Source: Coralloluteibacterium stylophorae
GTDB lineage: Bacteria; Pseudomonadota; Gammaproteobacteria; Xanthomonadales; Xanthomonadaceae
DNA length: 64,000 nucleotides
Direction: 5' to 3'
NCBI RefSeq assembly: GCF_018122625.2
Contig: NZ_JAGQFT020000010.1
Location: 62,001-126,000 of the forward strand
The translations under genes were made by a program, and so were the position numbers. This document shows, piece after piece, positions 42,129 through 51,879 of this stretch; positions within the stretch are counted from its first letter, which is position 1; every line of letters begins with the position of its first letter. The notes beneath the pieces were generated by a model that was not told the DNA's origin, did no database searches, and saw only the letters and a list, made by a program, of their open reading frames with translations.

Positions 42129-45100
42129 TCAGGCGTGCCCGCCGACCTGCGGGGTCTCGTCCTCGAGGCGGGCGATCTTGCGCGCCAGCGCGTCCGGCGA
42201 CTTCGTGTACGGCGCCAGCAGCGCATAGAAGGCCGGCACCACGAACAGCGACAGCAGGGTCGCGAAGGCGACGCCGAAGATCACCACCACGCCGATCGTG
42301 GCGCGGCTCGCCGAGCCTGGCCCGCCCGCCACCACCAGCGGCACCGCGCCGGCGATGGTCGCCACCGAGGTCATCAGGATCGGCCGCAGGCGGATCGCCG
42401 CGGCCTCGACGATCGCGTCGCGCACCGCCATGCCGTCGTCGCGCAGCTGGTTGGCGAATTCCACGATCAGGATGCCGTTCTTCGCCGCCAGGCCGACCAG
42501 CATCACGATGCCGATCTGGCTGAACAGGTTCAGCGTGCTGCCGGTGACCGCCAGGCCGATGAGCGCGCCGAGCAGGGCCAGCGGCACCGTCAGCATGATC
42601 ACCAGCGGATGCACGAAGCTCTCGAACTGCGCGGCCAGCACCAGGTAGACGATCAGGAGCGCGGCGACGAAGGTGAAGACGACGGTGCCGCCGGCGCGCA
42701 TGAACTCGCGCGACTCGCCCTTGTAGTCGATCTGCGCGTATTCCGGCAGTTCCTCCTGCACGACCTGCTGCACCCAGGCCAGCGCCTCGCCGAGCGTGTG
42801 TCCGGGGTTGAGCCGCGACTCGATGGTGATCGCGCGCAGGCGGTTGAAGCGGTTGTACTCGCCGGGCTCGGCGACCTCCTCGAGCGTCACCAGGTTGGCC
42901 AGCGGCACGAGTTCGCCGGTGGTCTGCGAGCGCACGTAGAGGTTGCGCAGGTCGGCGGGCTCGGCACGGTCGTCGCGCGTGGCCTGCAGCATGACCTCGT
43001 ATTCCTCGCCGCTGTCGACGAAGGTGGTGACCCGGCGCGAGCCCATCATCGTCTCGAGGGTGCGGCCGATCTCCTGGGTGGAGACGCCGAGGTCGGCGGC
43101 GCGCATCTGGTCGATCCGCACCTGGATCTGCGGACGCGTCTCCTGGTAATCGGAGTCGGCGCCCTGGAACGCGGGATTGGCCTCCATCCGCGCGAGCAGG
43201 CGGTCGCGCCACTGCGCGAGCTCCTGGTAGTCGGGGCCACCCAGCACGATCTGGAACGGCTGTCCGCGGCTGCCGACCAGGCCGCCGCCGGAGGAGGCGA
43301 ACGCGCGCACGCCGGGGATGGTGGCGAGCTCGTCGGCGACCTCGACCACCGCGTCGGCGGTGCCGATGTCGCGCTCCGACCAGTCCTTCATGAACACCGT
43401 CACCCGCCCGGTGTGCATCTCCTGGCTGCTGCCCCAACTGCCCGGCACGCGCGAGTTGATCCGCTCCAGCGGCTGGTCGTCGCCCACGAACTGCGAGAGC
43501 ACGCGCTCGACCTTGTGCATCTGCTCCACCGACCAGTCGAAGCCGGCGCCCTCGGGTCCGTTCACCGAGACGAAGAACGCGCCGCGGTCCTCGGCCGGCG
43601 CGAGTTCGCTGGGCACCACGCGCAGCAGCCCGAGGCTGGCGAGCAGGGTCAGGACCAGGACGCCGACGAAGAGCAGCGGATGCCCGAGCGTGCGTCCGAC
43701 CAGGCCGCGGTAGCCGGCGGTGAGGCGGTCGAGGCGACCGTTGATCCAGGCGTTGAGCCGGCCCGGCTTCTCGTGCCGGCGCACCAGCTGCGAGCACATC
43801 ATCGGGGTCAGCGTCAGCGCGACGAAGGCCGACAGCGCCACCGCCGACGCCAGCGCCACCGACAGCTCGCGGAACAGGCGGCCGGTGTTGCCCTCCATGA
43901 AACCGACCGGCAGGAACACCGACACCAGCACCGCGGTCGTCGCGATCACGGCGAAGGCGACCTGCTTGGTGCCGCGCTTGGCCGCGACCAGCGGCGGCTC
44001 GCCGAGGTCGGTCCGGCGCTGGATGTTCTCCAGCACGATGATCGCGTCGTCCACCACCAGACCGATGCACAACACCAGCGCGAGCAGGGTCAGCAGGTTG
44101 ATGCTGAAGCCGAAGGCGTAGAGCGCGATGAAGGACGCGACCAGGCACACCGGCAGGGTCACCGCGGGGATCAGGGCCGAACGCAGGGTGCCGAGGAACA
44201 GGAAGATCACCGCGACCACCAGGACGCCGGCCTCGATCAGGGTCGCGTAGACGCGCTCGACCGACGCCTCGATGAACTGGGTGTCGTCGTAGGCGACGAA
44301 GATGCGCATGCCCTCGGGCAGCGTCTGCTGGATGCGCGCGGCCTCCGCGCGCGCGGCGCGGGCGACGTCGAGGCTGTTGGCGGTGGAGGTCTTGACGATG
44401 CCGAGGCCGACGTTGGGTTCGCCGTTGCTGCGGTAGTAGTTGCGCCGCTCCTCCGCGCCGAGCTCGACCCGCGCCACGTCGCCCAGGCGCACGACGTAGC
44501 CGTCGCCGCCCTTGGCCAGCGCCAGCTCCCGGAAGGCCTGGGGATCGAGATAGCTGCGCTGCACGCGCAGGGTGAAGTCGCGGTCGCTCGACTCCAGGCT
44601 GCCGGCCGGCAGCTCGACGTTCTCGCGCTGCAGCGCGTTCTCCACGTCCGAGACCGCGAGCCCGCGCGCCGCCAGCGCCTCGCGGTCGAGCCAGATGCGC
44701 ATGGCGTAGCGCTGTTCGCCGGCCACGCGCACCTGGGCGACCCCGTCCAGCGCCGAGAGGCGGTCGACGATGTAGCGCTCGGCGTAGTCGCTGAGCTCCA
44801 GCGCGCTCATGTCCGGCGCGCTCATGTTGAGCCAGATCACCGTCTCGGAATCGCTGTCGACCTTGGCGATCTCCGGCGGGTCGGCCTCTTCCGGCATGCG
44901 GTCCTGGACCCGGCTGACCGCGTCGCGCACATCGTTGGCGGCGCCCTCGATGTCGCGGGCCAGGCTGAATTCGAGGGTGACGTCGGCGCTGCCGTTGCGG
45001 CTGCGCGACTCGATGGTCTCGATGCCCTCGATGCCCGACAGCGCATCCTCCAGCACCTGGGTCACGCGGGTCTCGACCACCGCCGCCGACGCGCCCGGAT

Positions 45101-45251
45101 AGTTGACCTCGACCGAGACGATGGGCGGATCGATCGCCGGCAGTTCGCGGAGGGTCAGGCGCGAGAACGCCATGACCCCGAGCACGACCAGGAGCAGGCT
45201 CAGGACGATCGCGAAGACCGGGCGCTGGATCGAGATGTCGGACAGGCGCAT
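42129..45251 (-). CDS. RND efflux permease (HAE1/AcrB family)
   Basis: A 1040-residue inner-membrane proton antiporter. It has the typical start (SDISIQRPVFAIVLSLLLV), two large periplasmic domains and 12 membrane segments. The proton-relay aspartates in TM4 are in GLVVDDAIIVLENI. Length and sequence fit the HAE1 drug-efflux branch, not the metal (HME) branch. The gene starts 11 bases after the adaptor gene stop, so the two form an operon. No outer-membrane channel gene is adjacent; it presumably uses a shared TolC-like channel. Confidence 0.96.
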   Translation of the reverse strand: MRLSDISIQRPVFAIVLSLLLVVLGVMAFSRLTLRELPAIDPPIVSVEVNYPGASAAVVETRVTQVLEDALSGIEGIETIESRSRNGSADVTLEFSLARDIEGAANDVRDAVSRVQDRMPEEADPPEIAKVDSDSETVIWLNMSAPDMSALELSDYAERYIVDRLSALDGVAQVRVAGEQRYAMRIWLDREALAARGLAVSDVENALQRENVELPAGSLESSDRDFTLRVQRSYLDPQAFRELALAKGGDGYVVRLGDVARVELGAEERRNYYRSNGEPNVGLGIVKTSTANSLDVARAARAEAARIQQTLPEGMRIFVAYDDTQFIEASVERVYATLIEAGVLVVAVIFLFLGTLRSALIPAVTLPVCLVASFIALYAFGFSINLLTLLALVLCIGLVVDDAIIVLENIQRRTDLGEPPLVAAKRGTKQVAFAVIATTAVLVSVFLPVGFMEGNTGRLFRELSVALASAVALSAFVALTLTPMMCSQLVRRHEKPGRLNAWINGRLDRLTAGYRGLVGRTLGHPLLFVGVLVLTLLASLGLLRVVPSELAPAEDRGAFFVSVNGPEGAGFDWSVEQMHKVERVLSQFVGDDQPLERINSRVPGSWGSSQEMHTGRVTVFMKDWSERDIGTADAVVEVADELATIPGVRAFASSGGGLVGSRGQPFQIVLGGPDYQELAQWRDRLLARMEANPAFQGADSDYQETRPQIQVRIDQMRAADLGVSTQEIGRTLETMMGSRRVTTFVDSGEEYEVMLQATRDDRAEPADLRNLYVRSQTTGELVPLANLVTLEEVAEPGEYNRFNRLRAITIESRLNPGHTLGEALAWVQQVVQEELPEYAQIDYKGESREFMRAGGTVVFTFVAALLIVYLVLAAQFESFVHPLVIMLTVPLALLGALIGLAVTGSTLNLFSQIGIVMLVGLAAKNGILIVEFANQLRDDGMAVRDAIVEAAAIRLRPILMTSVATIAGAVPLVVAGGPGSASRATIGVVVIFGVAFATLLSLFVVPAFYALLAPYTKSPDALARKIARLEDETPQVGGHA

Positions 45252-45261
45252 GCCGCGGGCC

Positions 45262-46377
45262 TCAGGGTGCGGCGGCGGGGATGCCCGCGGCGGCGGCCGG
45301 CGCGGTGTCCTGCGCCGGCGTGGCTTCGACCGGGGCGACGGCGATGCGGATGCCGCTGCGCAGCTTGTTGGTGCCCTCGACCACGATGCGGTCGCCCGCG
45401 GCCAGGCCGTCGACGATCTCCACCTCGCCGCGGCGGCGCGCGCCGGTCTCCACCGGCACCTGGGTCACCGTCTCGTCGCCATTGACGCGGAACACCGACG
45501 ATTCGCGTCCGATCTGCACCAGCGCGAGCTCGGGAATCGCCAGGACCTCGCGCACCGGCTGCAGCAGGTCGACCGACATCAGCATGCCCGGTCGCAGCAC
45601 GCCGTCCGGGTTCGGGAACTCGGCCCGCACCGTCACCGCACGGGTCACCGGGTCCACCCGCGAATCCAGCGAAGTGACCGTGCCGGTGAACTCGAGCTCG
45701 GGGAAGGCCGCGCTGCGCGCGGCGATGTCCTGCCCCACCGCGACCTGACCCAGGTTCAGCTCGGGAACCGCGAAGTCGAGCTTGATGGTGGAGACATCGT
45801 CGAGGTTGGCGATCGGCGTGCCCGGGGTCACCAGGCTGCCGGGGCTGACCTGGCGCAGGCCGAGCACACCGTCGAAGGGCGCGGTGATCGCGCGGTCGCC
45901 GAGCTGGGCCTGGATCTGCCGCATGCGCGCGCGCGCGCTGTCGCGCTGCGCGCGCTGGGTGTCGAGCACGCTCTCGGAGACGAGCCGGCGCCCGGCCAGG
46001 TCCTGCTGGCGTTCGAACAGGCGGTCGGCCTCCTCGTAGGCGGCACGCGCCTCCTCGAGCGCGGCCAGCTGGGTGTTGCCGGAGAGGTCGACCAGCAGCT
46101 CGCCCTCCTTCACCCGGTCGCCGCTGTCGAAGTTCACCCGGCGCACGGTCTCGCTGACCTTGGCGGTGATCACCACCGATTCGTTGGCCTGGGTGGTGCC
46201 GAGCGCCTGGATGCGGTCGCGCCATGGGCTCGGCTCGACCACGGTGGTGGTCACCACCGGCGCGGTCGCGGCGGCGTCGACGGACCCGCCCGCGCCGCCT
46301 CCGCAGGCGGAGACGAGCAGGGCCGATCCCAGGGCGAGGGCGGCGGCGGCGCGATGGCGCTTGGAGATCATGGACAT
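45262..46377 (-). CDS. RND periplasmic adaptor lipoprotein
   Basis: A 371-residue membrane-fusion protein with a lipoprotein signal (LLVSAC, Cys about 25). A lipoyl/hairpin/lipoyl order is visible: KVSETVRRVNFDSGDRVKEGELLV, helical hairpin (about 90-150), then ITAPFDGVLGLRQVSPGSLV. ATG 46377 or 46371 are both possible; the frame is open to 46557. It couples the downstream permease to the outer-membrane channel. Confidence 0.94.
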   Translation of the reverse strand: MSMISKRHRAAAALALGSALLVSACGGGAGGSVDAAATAPVVTTTVVEPSPWRDRIQALGTTQANESVVITAKVSETVRRVNFDSGDRVKEGELLVDLSGNTQLAALEEARAAYEEADRLFERQQDLAGRRLVSESVLDTQRAQRDSARARMRQIQAQLGDRAITAPFDGVLGLRQVSPGSLVTPGTPIANLDDVSTIKLDFAVPELNLGQVAVGQDIAARSAAFPELEFTGTVTSLDSRVDPVTRAVTVRAEFPNPDGVLRPGMLMSVDLLQPVREVLAIPELALVQIGRESSVFRVNGDETVTQVPVETGARRRGEVEIVDGLAAGDRIVVEGTNKLRSGIRIAVAPVEATPAQDTAPAAAAGIPAAAP

Positions 46378-46595
46378 CCGGATCGGGAGAAGGAGGCTTG
46401 ACCGCCACGGGAGCGGGAGGTTCCCATCGCGGGCGGGCGCGGCGGCATGCCACGGTCGCAACGCGCAGCCGGGGGAGTTCCGTCGTATGGCCCCGCGCTG
46501 GGCGCGGAGTCTAGAGGGCCGCGGCGCCGCGCGAGCGTGACGAAAGACGGGTTGCAATCCGCGCCCCGAGCCGCTCCTCCATCCGCAGGCCGTCC

Positions 46596-47123
46596 ATGTC
46601 CACCGTCCGCATCCTCGAAGCCGACATCACCACCCTGGCCTGCGACGCCATCGTCAACGCCGCCAATGCGTCGCTGCTGGGCGGTGGCGGGGTCGACGGC
46701 GCGATCCACCGCGCGGCCGGTCCGGAGCTGCTCGCGGCCTGCCGCGCCCTGCCGGAGGTGGCGCCCGGCGTGCGCTGCCCCACCGGCGAGGCGCGGCTGA
46801 CTCCCGGGTTCCGCCTGCCGGCGCGCTTCGTGGTCCACACCGTGGGCCCGGTGTGGCACGGAGGAACCCGCGGCGAGGCCGACGCGCTGGCCGCCTGCTA
46901 CCGCAGCAGCCTGGCGCTGGCGCGCGAGGCGGGCGCGGCCTCGATCGCCTTTCCCGCCATCAGCTGCGGGATCTACGGCTATCCGGCCGAAGCGGCGATG
47001 CGGGTGGCGCTGGAGGCGATCCGCGCCTGGCAGGCCGGTGCCGGCACGGCGCCCGCGGTCACCCTCTGCCTGTTCTCGTCCGACCTGCATCGGGCCGCCG
47101 AGCGCGCCCGCGACGGGGCCTGA
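46596..47123 (+). CDS. Macro-domain O-acetyl-ADP-ribose deacetylase
   Basis: A 175-residue single macro domain, YmdB-like. ADP-ribose binding motifs: [27 protein letters not shown], and the phosphate loop [15 protein letters not shown]. It removes ADP-ribose or hydrolyses O-acetyl-ADP-ribose in characterised relatives. It is divergent from the RND adaptor (218-base gap holding both promoters) and convergent with the aldolase. Confidence 0.95.
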   Translation: MSTVRILEADITTLACDAIVNAANASLLGGGGVDGAIHRAAGPELLAACRALPEVAPGVRCPTGEARLTPGFRLPARFVVHTVGPVWHGGTRGEADALAACYRSSLALAREAGAASIAFPAISCGIYGYPAEAAMRVALEAIRAWQAGAGTAPAVTLCLFSSDLHRAAERARDGA

Positions 47124-47132
47124 ACACGGAGC

Positions 47133-47155
47133 GGGGCGCCGCAGCGCCCCCTTCC
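47133..47155 (+). terminator. Stem-loop after the macro-domain gene
   Basis: GGGGCGC (47133-47139) pairs with GCGCCCC (47144-47150) around a 4-base loop, followed by CTTCC. It lies in the 54-base gap between convergent genes and can serve both strands. Confidence 0.6.
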
Positions 47156-47177
47156 GGAGACCCCTCGTCGACCGGGC

Positions 47178-48194
47178 TCAGGCCGCGTCCGCGCCCGGCC
47201 ACTGGCCCAGCGCCGCGAGGCCGTTGTCCCTGGCGCGGGCGTAGACCGTCTCCTGTGCGCGGGCGACATTGGCCTTCATGTCCTGCGCCCAGATCCTGAG
47301 CGCCGCCGACTGCATGGCGCGGCCGTAGGAGAACGACAGCGGCCACGGCAGGTTGCCGATGCGGTTCATGGCGTCGAGATGGGCCGTGGCCTTCTCGTCG
47401 CTCTGTCCGCCGGACAGGAACACGATGCCGGGCAGGATCGCCGGCACCGTCGACTTCAGGCACATGAGGGTCGCCTCGGCGACCTCCTCGACGTCGGCCT
47501 GCTCCGGGCAGTCCTTGCCGGAGACGACCATCGAGGCCTTGAGGATGGTGCCCTCGAGCATGACGTTCTGCTCGTAGAGCGCGCCGAACAGCGAGCGCAG
47601 CACCGCCTCGGTGACCTCGTAGCAGGTCTGGATGTCGTGGCTGCCGTCCATGATCACCTCCGGCTCGACCATCGGCACCAGGCCCTGCTCCTGGCACAGC
47701 GCGGCGTAGCGCGCCAGCGCGTGCGAGTTGGCCTCGATGCAGGTGCCGGAGGGGATGTCGTCGCCGATGTTGATCACCGCGCGCCACTTGGCGAAGCGCG
47801 CGCCGAGCCGGTAGTACTCCTTGAGCCGGTCGCGCAGGCCGTCGAGCCCCTCGGTGATCACCTCGCCCGGGCAGCCGGCCAGCGGGTGCGTGCTCTTGTC
47901 GACCTTGATGCCGGGGATCACGCCGGCCTTCTTCATGACCTCCACGAAGGGGGTGCCGTCGGCGGTCTTCTGGCGCAGGGTCTCGTCGAACAGGATCGCG
48001 CCGGAGACGTGGTCGCCGAGCTTCGGCGTGGTCAGCAGCATCTCGCGGTAGGCGCGACGGTTCTCCTCGATGTTCTCGATGCCGACCGAATCGAAGCGCT
48101 TCTTGATCGTGCTGGTGGACTCGTCGATGGCGATGATGCCCTTGCCGCGGGCGACCATGGCCTGGGCGGTTTCGGCAAGCTGTTCGATGCTCAT
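47178..48194 (-). CDS. Class I fructose-bisphosphate aldolase
   Basis: A 338-residue Schiff-base aldolase of the eukaryote-like class I type. Recognisable parts are GKGIIAIDESTSTIKKRF, PGIKVDKSTHPL, AKWRAVINIGDD, VPMVEPEVIMDG, the Schiff-base lysine in GTILKASMV (about residue 217) and FLSGGQSDEKAT. It interconverts fructose-1,6-bisphosphate and triose phosphates. It lies near pyk, pgk and gapA on the same strand, but an MFS gene separates it from pyk. Confidence 0.96.
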   Translation of the reverse strand: MSIEQLAETAQAMVARGKGIIAIDESTSTIKKRFDSVGIENIEENRRAYREMLLTTPKLGDHVSGAILFDETLRQKTADGTPFVEVMKKAGVIPGIKVDKSTHPLAGCPGEVITEGLDGLRDRLKEYYRLGARFAKWRAVINIGDDIPSGTCIEANSHALARYAALCQEQGLVPMVEPEVIMDGSHDIQTCYEVTEAVLRSLFGALYEQNVMLEGTILKASMVVSGKDCPEQADVEEVAEATLMCLKSTVPAILPGIVFLSGGQSDEKATAHLDAMNRIGNLPWPLSFSYGRAMQSAALRIWAQDMKANVARAQETVYARARDNGLAALGQWPGADAA

Positions 48195-48284
48195 GGGGAT
48201 CCTGTCTTCTGGGCGGCGAAAGAGGAAACGAAGCCGCCGGAGTATAGACGAGGGGTGTCGACGACCCGTGGTGCGGCGCGAGGC

Positions 48285-49574
48285 TCAGGACCCCGGCGAC
48301 GGCTCCCGGGCGCGCACCGCGAGCAGCGCGAGCAGGGTCACTGCGGCCGCGGCGGCGAGATAGCCGCCGACGGCGGCGATGCCCCAGCGGTCCGCGAGCC
48401 AGGTCGCGATGTAGGGCGCGAGCGAGGCGCCGAAGATCCCGGCGAGGTTGAAGCACAGGGAGGCGCCGGTATAGCGCACGGCGGTCGGGAACAGTTCCGC
48501 CAGCACGGTGCCGAGCGGACCGTAGGTCAGCCCCATCAGGGCCAGGCCGAGCGCGAGGAACACGAAGGTCGTGCCCCGGTCGCCAGCGCCGAACAGGGGC
48601 GCGAAGGCGAAGCCGAACAGCCCGATCGCCACCGTCACCGACACCAGCACGATCCCGCGACCGTGGCGGTCGGCGAGCAGCGCGGAGAGCGGGATGGTCG
48701 CGGCGAAGAACAGCACGCCGCCCATCTGCAGCAGCAGGAAGTCCTCGCGAGCGTAGCCCAGGCGGCTGGTGCCCCAGGACAGCGCGAACACCGTCATCAG
48801 GTAGAACAGCACGAAGGTCGCCAGTGCGGCGAAGGTGCCGACCACGAGCGCGCGCTTGTGCGCCGCGAACACGGTCGCCATCGGCAGGCGCACCCGTTCG
48901 GCGCGGTCCAGCGCGCGCTGGAAGTCCGGCGTCTCGGTCAGCTTCAGCCGCATCCACAGGCCGATCGCGACCAGCACCGCGCTGCCGACGAAGGGAATGC
49001 GCCAGCCCCACGCCGCGAAGTCGCCCTCGTCGAGCAGCTCGGCCAGCACCAGGAACACGCCCGCCGAGCACAGGAAGCCGATCGGCGCGCCGAGCTGCGG
49101 GAACATCCCGTACCAGGCGCGCCTGCCCGGCGGCGCGTTCTCGGTCGCCAGCAGCACCGCCCCGCCCCATTCGCCGCCGAGGCCGAGGCCCTGGCCGAGG
49201 CGGCACAGCGCCAGCAGCACCGGCGCAGCCACGCCGATGCTGGCGTAGGTCGGCAGCAGGCCGATCGCCACCGTGGACAGGCCCATCGTCAGCAGCGCGG
49301 CGACCAGGGTCGCCTTGCGCCCGATGCGGTCGCCGAAGTGGCCGAAGAGCGCCGAGCCCACCGGCCGGGCGAAGAAGGCCAGGGCGAAGGTGGCCAGCGA
49401 CTGCAGGGTCGCCGAGGTCGGATCCGTCGCGGGGAAGAACAGCGCCGGGAACACCAGCACCGCCGCGGTGGCGTAGATGTAGAAGTCGAAGAACTCGATC
49501 GTGGTGCCGATCAGGCTCGCGGCGAGCACGCGCCGCGGCGAGTTCACCGCTGCCGCCGGTGCGGTCGTGGTCAC
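48285..49574 (-). CDS. MFS transporter, metabolite:H+ symporter (MHS) type
   Basis: A 429-residue, 12-segment transporter. The opening LIGTTIEFFDFYIYATAAVLVFP and the loop 2-3 motif GHFGDRIGRKATLV are typical of the MHS branch (citrate, ketoglutarate, shikimate, proline/betaine carriers). The start is GTG at 49574 with GGGGGA upstream. Substrate unknown. It lies between the aldolase and pyruvate kinase genes, all minus strand, with gaps of about 90 and 81 bases. Confidence 0.92.
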   Translation of the reverse strand: MTTTAPAAAVNSPRRVLAASLIGTTIEFFDFYIYATAAVLVFPALFFPATDPTSATLQSLATFALAFFARPVGSALFGHFGDRIGRKATLVAALLTMGLSTVAIGLLPTYASIGVAAPVLLALCRLGQGLGLGGEWGGAVLLATENAPPGRRAWYGMFPQLGAPIGFLCSAGVFLVLAELLDEGDFAAWGWRIPFVGSAVLVAIGLWMRLKLTETPDFQRALDRAERVRLPMATVFAAHKRALVVGTFAALATFVLFYLMTVFALSWGTSRLGYAREDFLLLQMGGVLFFAATIPLSALLADRHGRGIVLVSVTVAIGLFGFAFAPLFGAGDRGTTFVFLALGLALMGLTYGPLGTVLAELFPTAVRYTGASLCFNLAGIFGASLAPYIATWLADRWGIAAVGGYLAAAAAVTLLALLAVRAREPSPGS

Positions 49575-49655
49575 GAATTCATTCCCCCGGGGCGGCCCCG
49601 CTGCCGCCCGCGCATCATGGCATCCCCGGCGCCGGGCGCGGCGGCGCGGCGGCGA

Positions 49656-51122
49656 TCAGAGATCGCCGAGCGTCGTGGCCAGGCCGTTCTCGTCGACCTC
49701 GAGCAGGCGCAGCGTGTTGGTCGCGCCGAGCAGGCCCATGTGGTCGCCATTGGTGAAGACCAGGCGGTCGCCGACCTCCAGCAGCCCGGCCTGGTGCAGC
49801 TGGCCGACGGCGGCGCGCGCGGCCTCGCGGATGCGCATGCCGCGCGACTCGAAGGCGATCGGGAACACGTCGCGCATCATCGCCATGCGCCGGCGCGCCG
49901 GCGCCTCGTGGGTCATGGCGTAGACCGGCGCGGTCGAGCGGAAGCGTGACAGGAAGCGCGCGGTGCCGCCGGACTCGGTCAGCGCCACGATGGCGCGGAC
50001 GTTGATGTGCTCGGCGAGGAACATCGCCGCCATCGCGATCGCCTGGTCGGCGCGCTCGAGGTTGCGCGGCGCGGCCTCGAAGTCGGTGTCGCGCTTGAAC
50101 TGGCGCTCGGCGCCGAGACAGATGCGGACCATCGCCTCCACCGCGCGCACCGGGTACTGGCCCGCGGCGGTCTCGGCCGAGAGCATCACCGTGTCGGTGC
50201 CGTCGATGACCGCATTGGCGACGTCCAGCACCTCGGCGCGCGTCGGGATCGGGTTGTCGACCATCGACTGCAGCATCTGCGTCGCGGTGATCACGATGCG
50301 GTTGCGCTCCACCGCGTTGCGGATGATGGTCTTCTGCAGGCCCGGCAGCTCGGCGTCGCCGATCTCCACGCCGAGATCGCCGCGGGCGACCATCACCACG
50401 TCGGACGCCTCGATGATCTCGATCAGGTTCTCGATCGCCTCGGCGCGCTCGATCTTGGCCACCAGCCACGGCGAGCCGCCGGCCTCGTGCGCGAGCCGGC
50501 GCGCCTCCTCGATGTCGGCAGCGGTGCGGCAGAACGAGACCGCCAGGAAGTCGACGTCCAGGTCCGCCGCGACCTTGATGTGCGTGCGGTCCTCGTCGGT
50601 CAGCGCGCCCAGCGAGAGGCCGCCGCCGAGCTTGTTCAGGCCCTTGCGGTTGGACAGCGCGCCGTCGGTCAGCACGCGGGTGCGGATGCGCTCGCCCTCG
50701 ATCGCCTGCACCTCGAGGGTGACCAGGCCGTCGTCGAGCAGCAGCGTGTCGCCGGGCACGACGTCGTTGACCAGTCCGAGGTAGCTCACCCCGACCTGGG
50801 TCTCGTCGCCGGCGGGCGCGTCGGCACGGGCGATGAGGTCGAACTGCTGGCCGGCCTTGAGCGCGACCTTGCCGGCGGCGAACTTCTCGATGCGGATCTT
50901 CGGCCCCTGCAGGTCGGCGAGGATGCCGACCTCGCGCCCGACGGCGGCGGCGGTCTCGCGGATCAGGCGTACGCGCTCGGCGTGCTGCTCGGGGGTACCG
51001 TGGGAGAAATTCAGGCGCACCACGTCGACGCCGGCGCGGAGGATGCCCTCGAGCACGCCGGGGGCATCGGTGGCCGGGCCGAGGGTGGCGAGGATCTTGG
51101 TACGACGCAACGCGAGACTCAT
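49656..51122 (-). CDS. pyk: Pyruvate kinase
   Basis: A 488-residue glycolytic enzyme converting phosphoenolpyruvate and ADP to pyruvate and ATP. Motifs: RRTKILATLGPATD, GILADLQGPKIRIEKF, DFLAVSFCRTAADIEE, the catalytic MVARGDLGVEIG and ATQMLQSMVDNPIPTRAEV. Full length with C-terminal allosteric domain. It is downstream of pgk and the HAD phosphatase on the same strand. Confidence 0.97.
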   Translation of the reverse strand: MSLALRRTKILATLGPATDAPGVLEGILRAGVDVVRLNFSHGTPEQHAERVRLIRETAAAVGREVGILADLQGPKIRIEKFAAGKVALKAGQQFDLIARADAPAGDETQVGVSYLGLVNDVVPGDTLLLDDGLVTLEVQAIEGERIRTRVLTDGALSNRKGLNKLGGGLSLGALTDEDRTHIKVAADLDVDFLAVSFCRTAADIEEARRLAHEAGGSPWLVAKIERAEAIENLIEIIEASDVVMVARGDLGVEIGDAELPGLQKTIIRNAVERNRIVITATQMLQSMVDNPIPTRAEVLDVANAVIDGTDTVMLSAETAAGQYPVRAVEAMVRICLGAERQFKRDTDFEAAPRNLERADQAIAMAAMFLAEHINVRAIVALTESGGTARFLSRFRSTAPVYAMTHEAPARRRMAMMRDVFPIAFESRGMRIREAARAAVGQLHQAGLLEVGDRLVFTNGDHMGLLGATNTLRLLEVDENGLATTLGDL

Positions 51123-51231
51123 CCGTCAGGAATCCGTGAAATCGATCGCATCGGACGCTAGCACAGCATCCGGCAATGCGGCACCGTACGGGACGTACCT
51201 TGTGCGGAAAGGCGCACCGATGGCGCGGCCT

Positions 51232-51879
51232 TCAGGGCTCCAGGAGCATGCGCCGGAGCGCCTGCGGCGATTCGGCGATCGCATCGGCACCCGCGTCCTC
51301 CAGCTCGACGCGGTCGCCGAAGCCCCAGAGCACGCCGATGCCACGCAGGCCGTGCGCCCTGGCACCGAGGATGTCGTACCGGCGGTCGCCGATCATGACG
51401 GCGTCCGCGGCCTGCGCGCCGAGCCTGCGCAGCGCCTCGGCGACGAGGTCGGGCTTGGCCCGCCGGCTGCCGTCGGCGCTGGTCCCGCAGATCGTCCCGA
51501 AGCGCCCGCCGAACGGCAGGCTGGCCAGCACCTTCTGCGCGAAGGCCTCGCCCTTGGAGGTCACCACCGCCATGCGGTGGCCGGCGTCGGCCAGCGCCGC
51601 GAGCAGTTCCGGGATGCCCTCGTAGACGTGGAACATGCACCAGCCCTCGCGGTCGTAGAGGTCGCGATAGGCGGCGAGCGCGGCGGCGGCGCGTCCTGCG
51701 TCCGCCTCGAAGTGCAGGTGGAAGGTGTCGCGCAGCGGCGGGCCGATCCAGCTGCGCAGCACCCCGGTGTCGGGCACCTCGGCGCCGACGCTCTCCATCG
51801 CATGCCGCGCGCAGGCGTAGATGCCCTCGGCGGAATCGATCAGGGTGCCGTCGAGGTCGAAGAACAGCGTCGCCGCCAT
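51232..51879 (-). CDS. HAD-family phosphatase (phosphoglycolate phosphatase-like)
   Basis: A 215-residue HAD hydrolase. Motif I FFDLDGTLIDS, motif II VVTSKG, motif III lysine in RRAKPDLV, motif IV MIGDRRYDILGA. The helical cap fits Gph/PpaX-type phosphatases. The start codon shares one base with the pgk stop (TGATG), so it is translated from the pgk transcript, perhaps clearing side-products of glycolysis. Confidence 0.92.
   Translation of the reverse strand: MAATLFFDLDGTLIDSAEGIYACARHAMESVGAEVPDTGVLRSWIGPPLRDTFHLHFEADAGRAAAALAAYRDLYDREGWCMFHVYEGIPELLAALADAGHRMAVVTSKGEAFAQKVLASLPFGGRFGTICGTSADGSRRAKPDLVAEALRRLGAQAADAVMIGDRRYDILGARAHGLRGIGVLWGFGDRVELEDAGADAIAESPQALRRMLLEP

Noticed and set aside
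41181-45485. 1434-codon open frame on the plus strand
   Set aside because: It is antisense to the RND permease and adaptor genes; composition is Arg/His/Gln/Ala-rich without any domain. High G+C removes stop codons from shadow frames.
47379-49949. 856-codon open frame on the plus strand
   Set aside because: Antisense shadow of the aldolase and MFS genes; no recognisable protein features.
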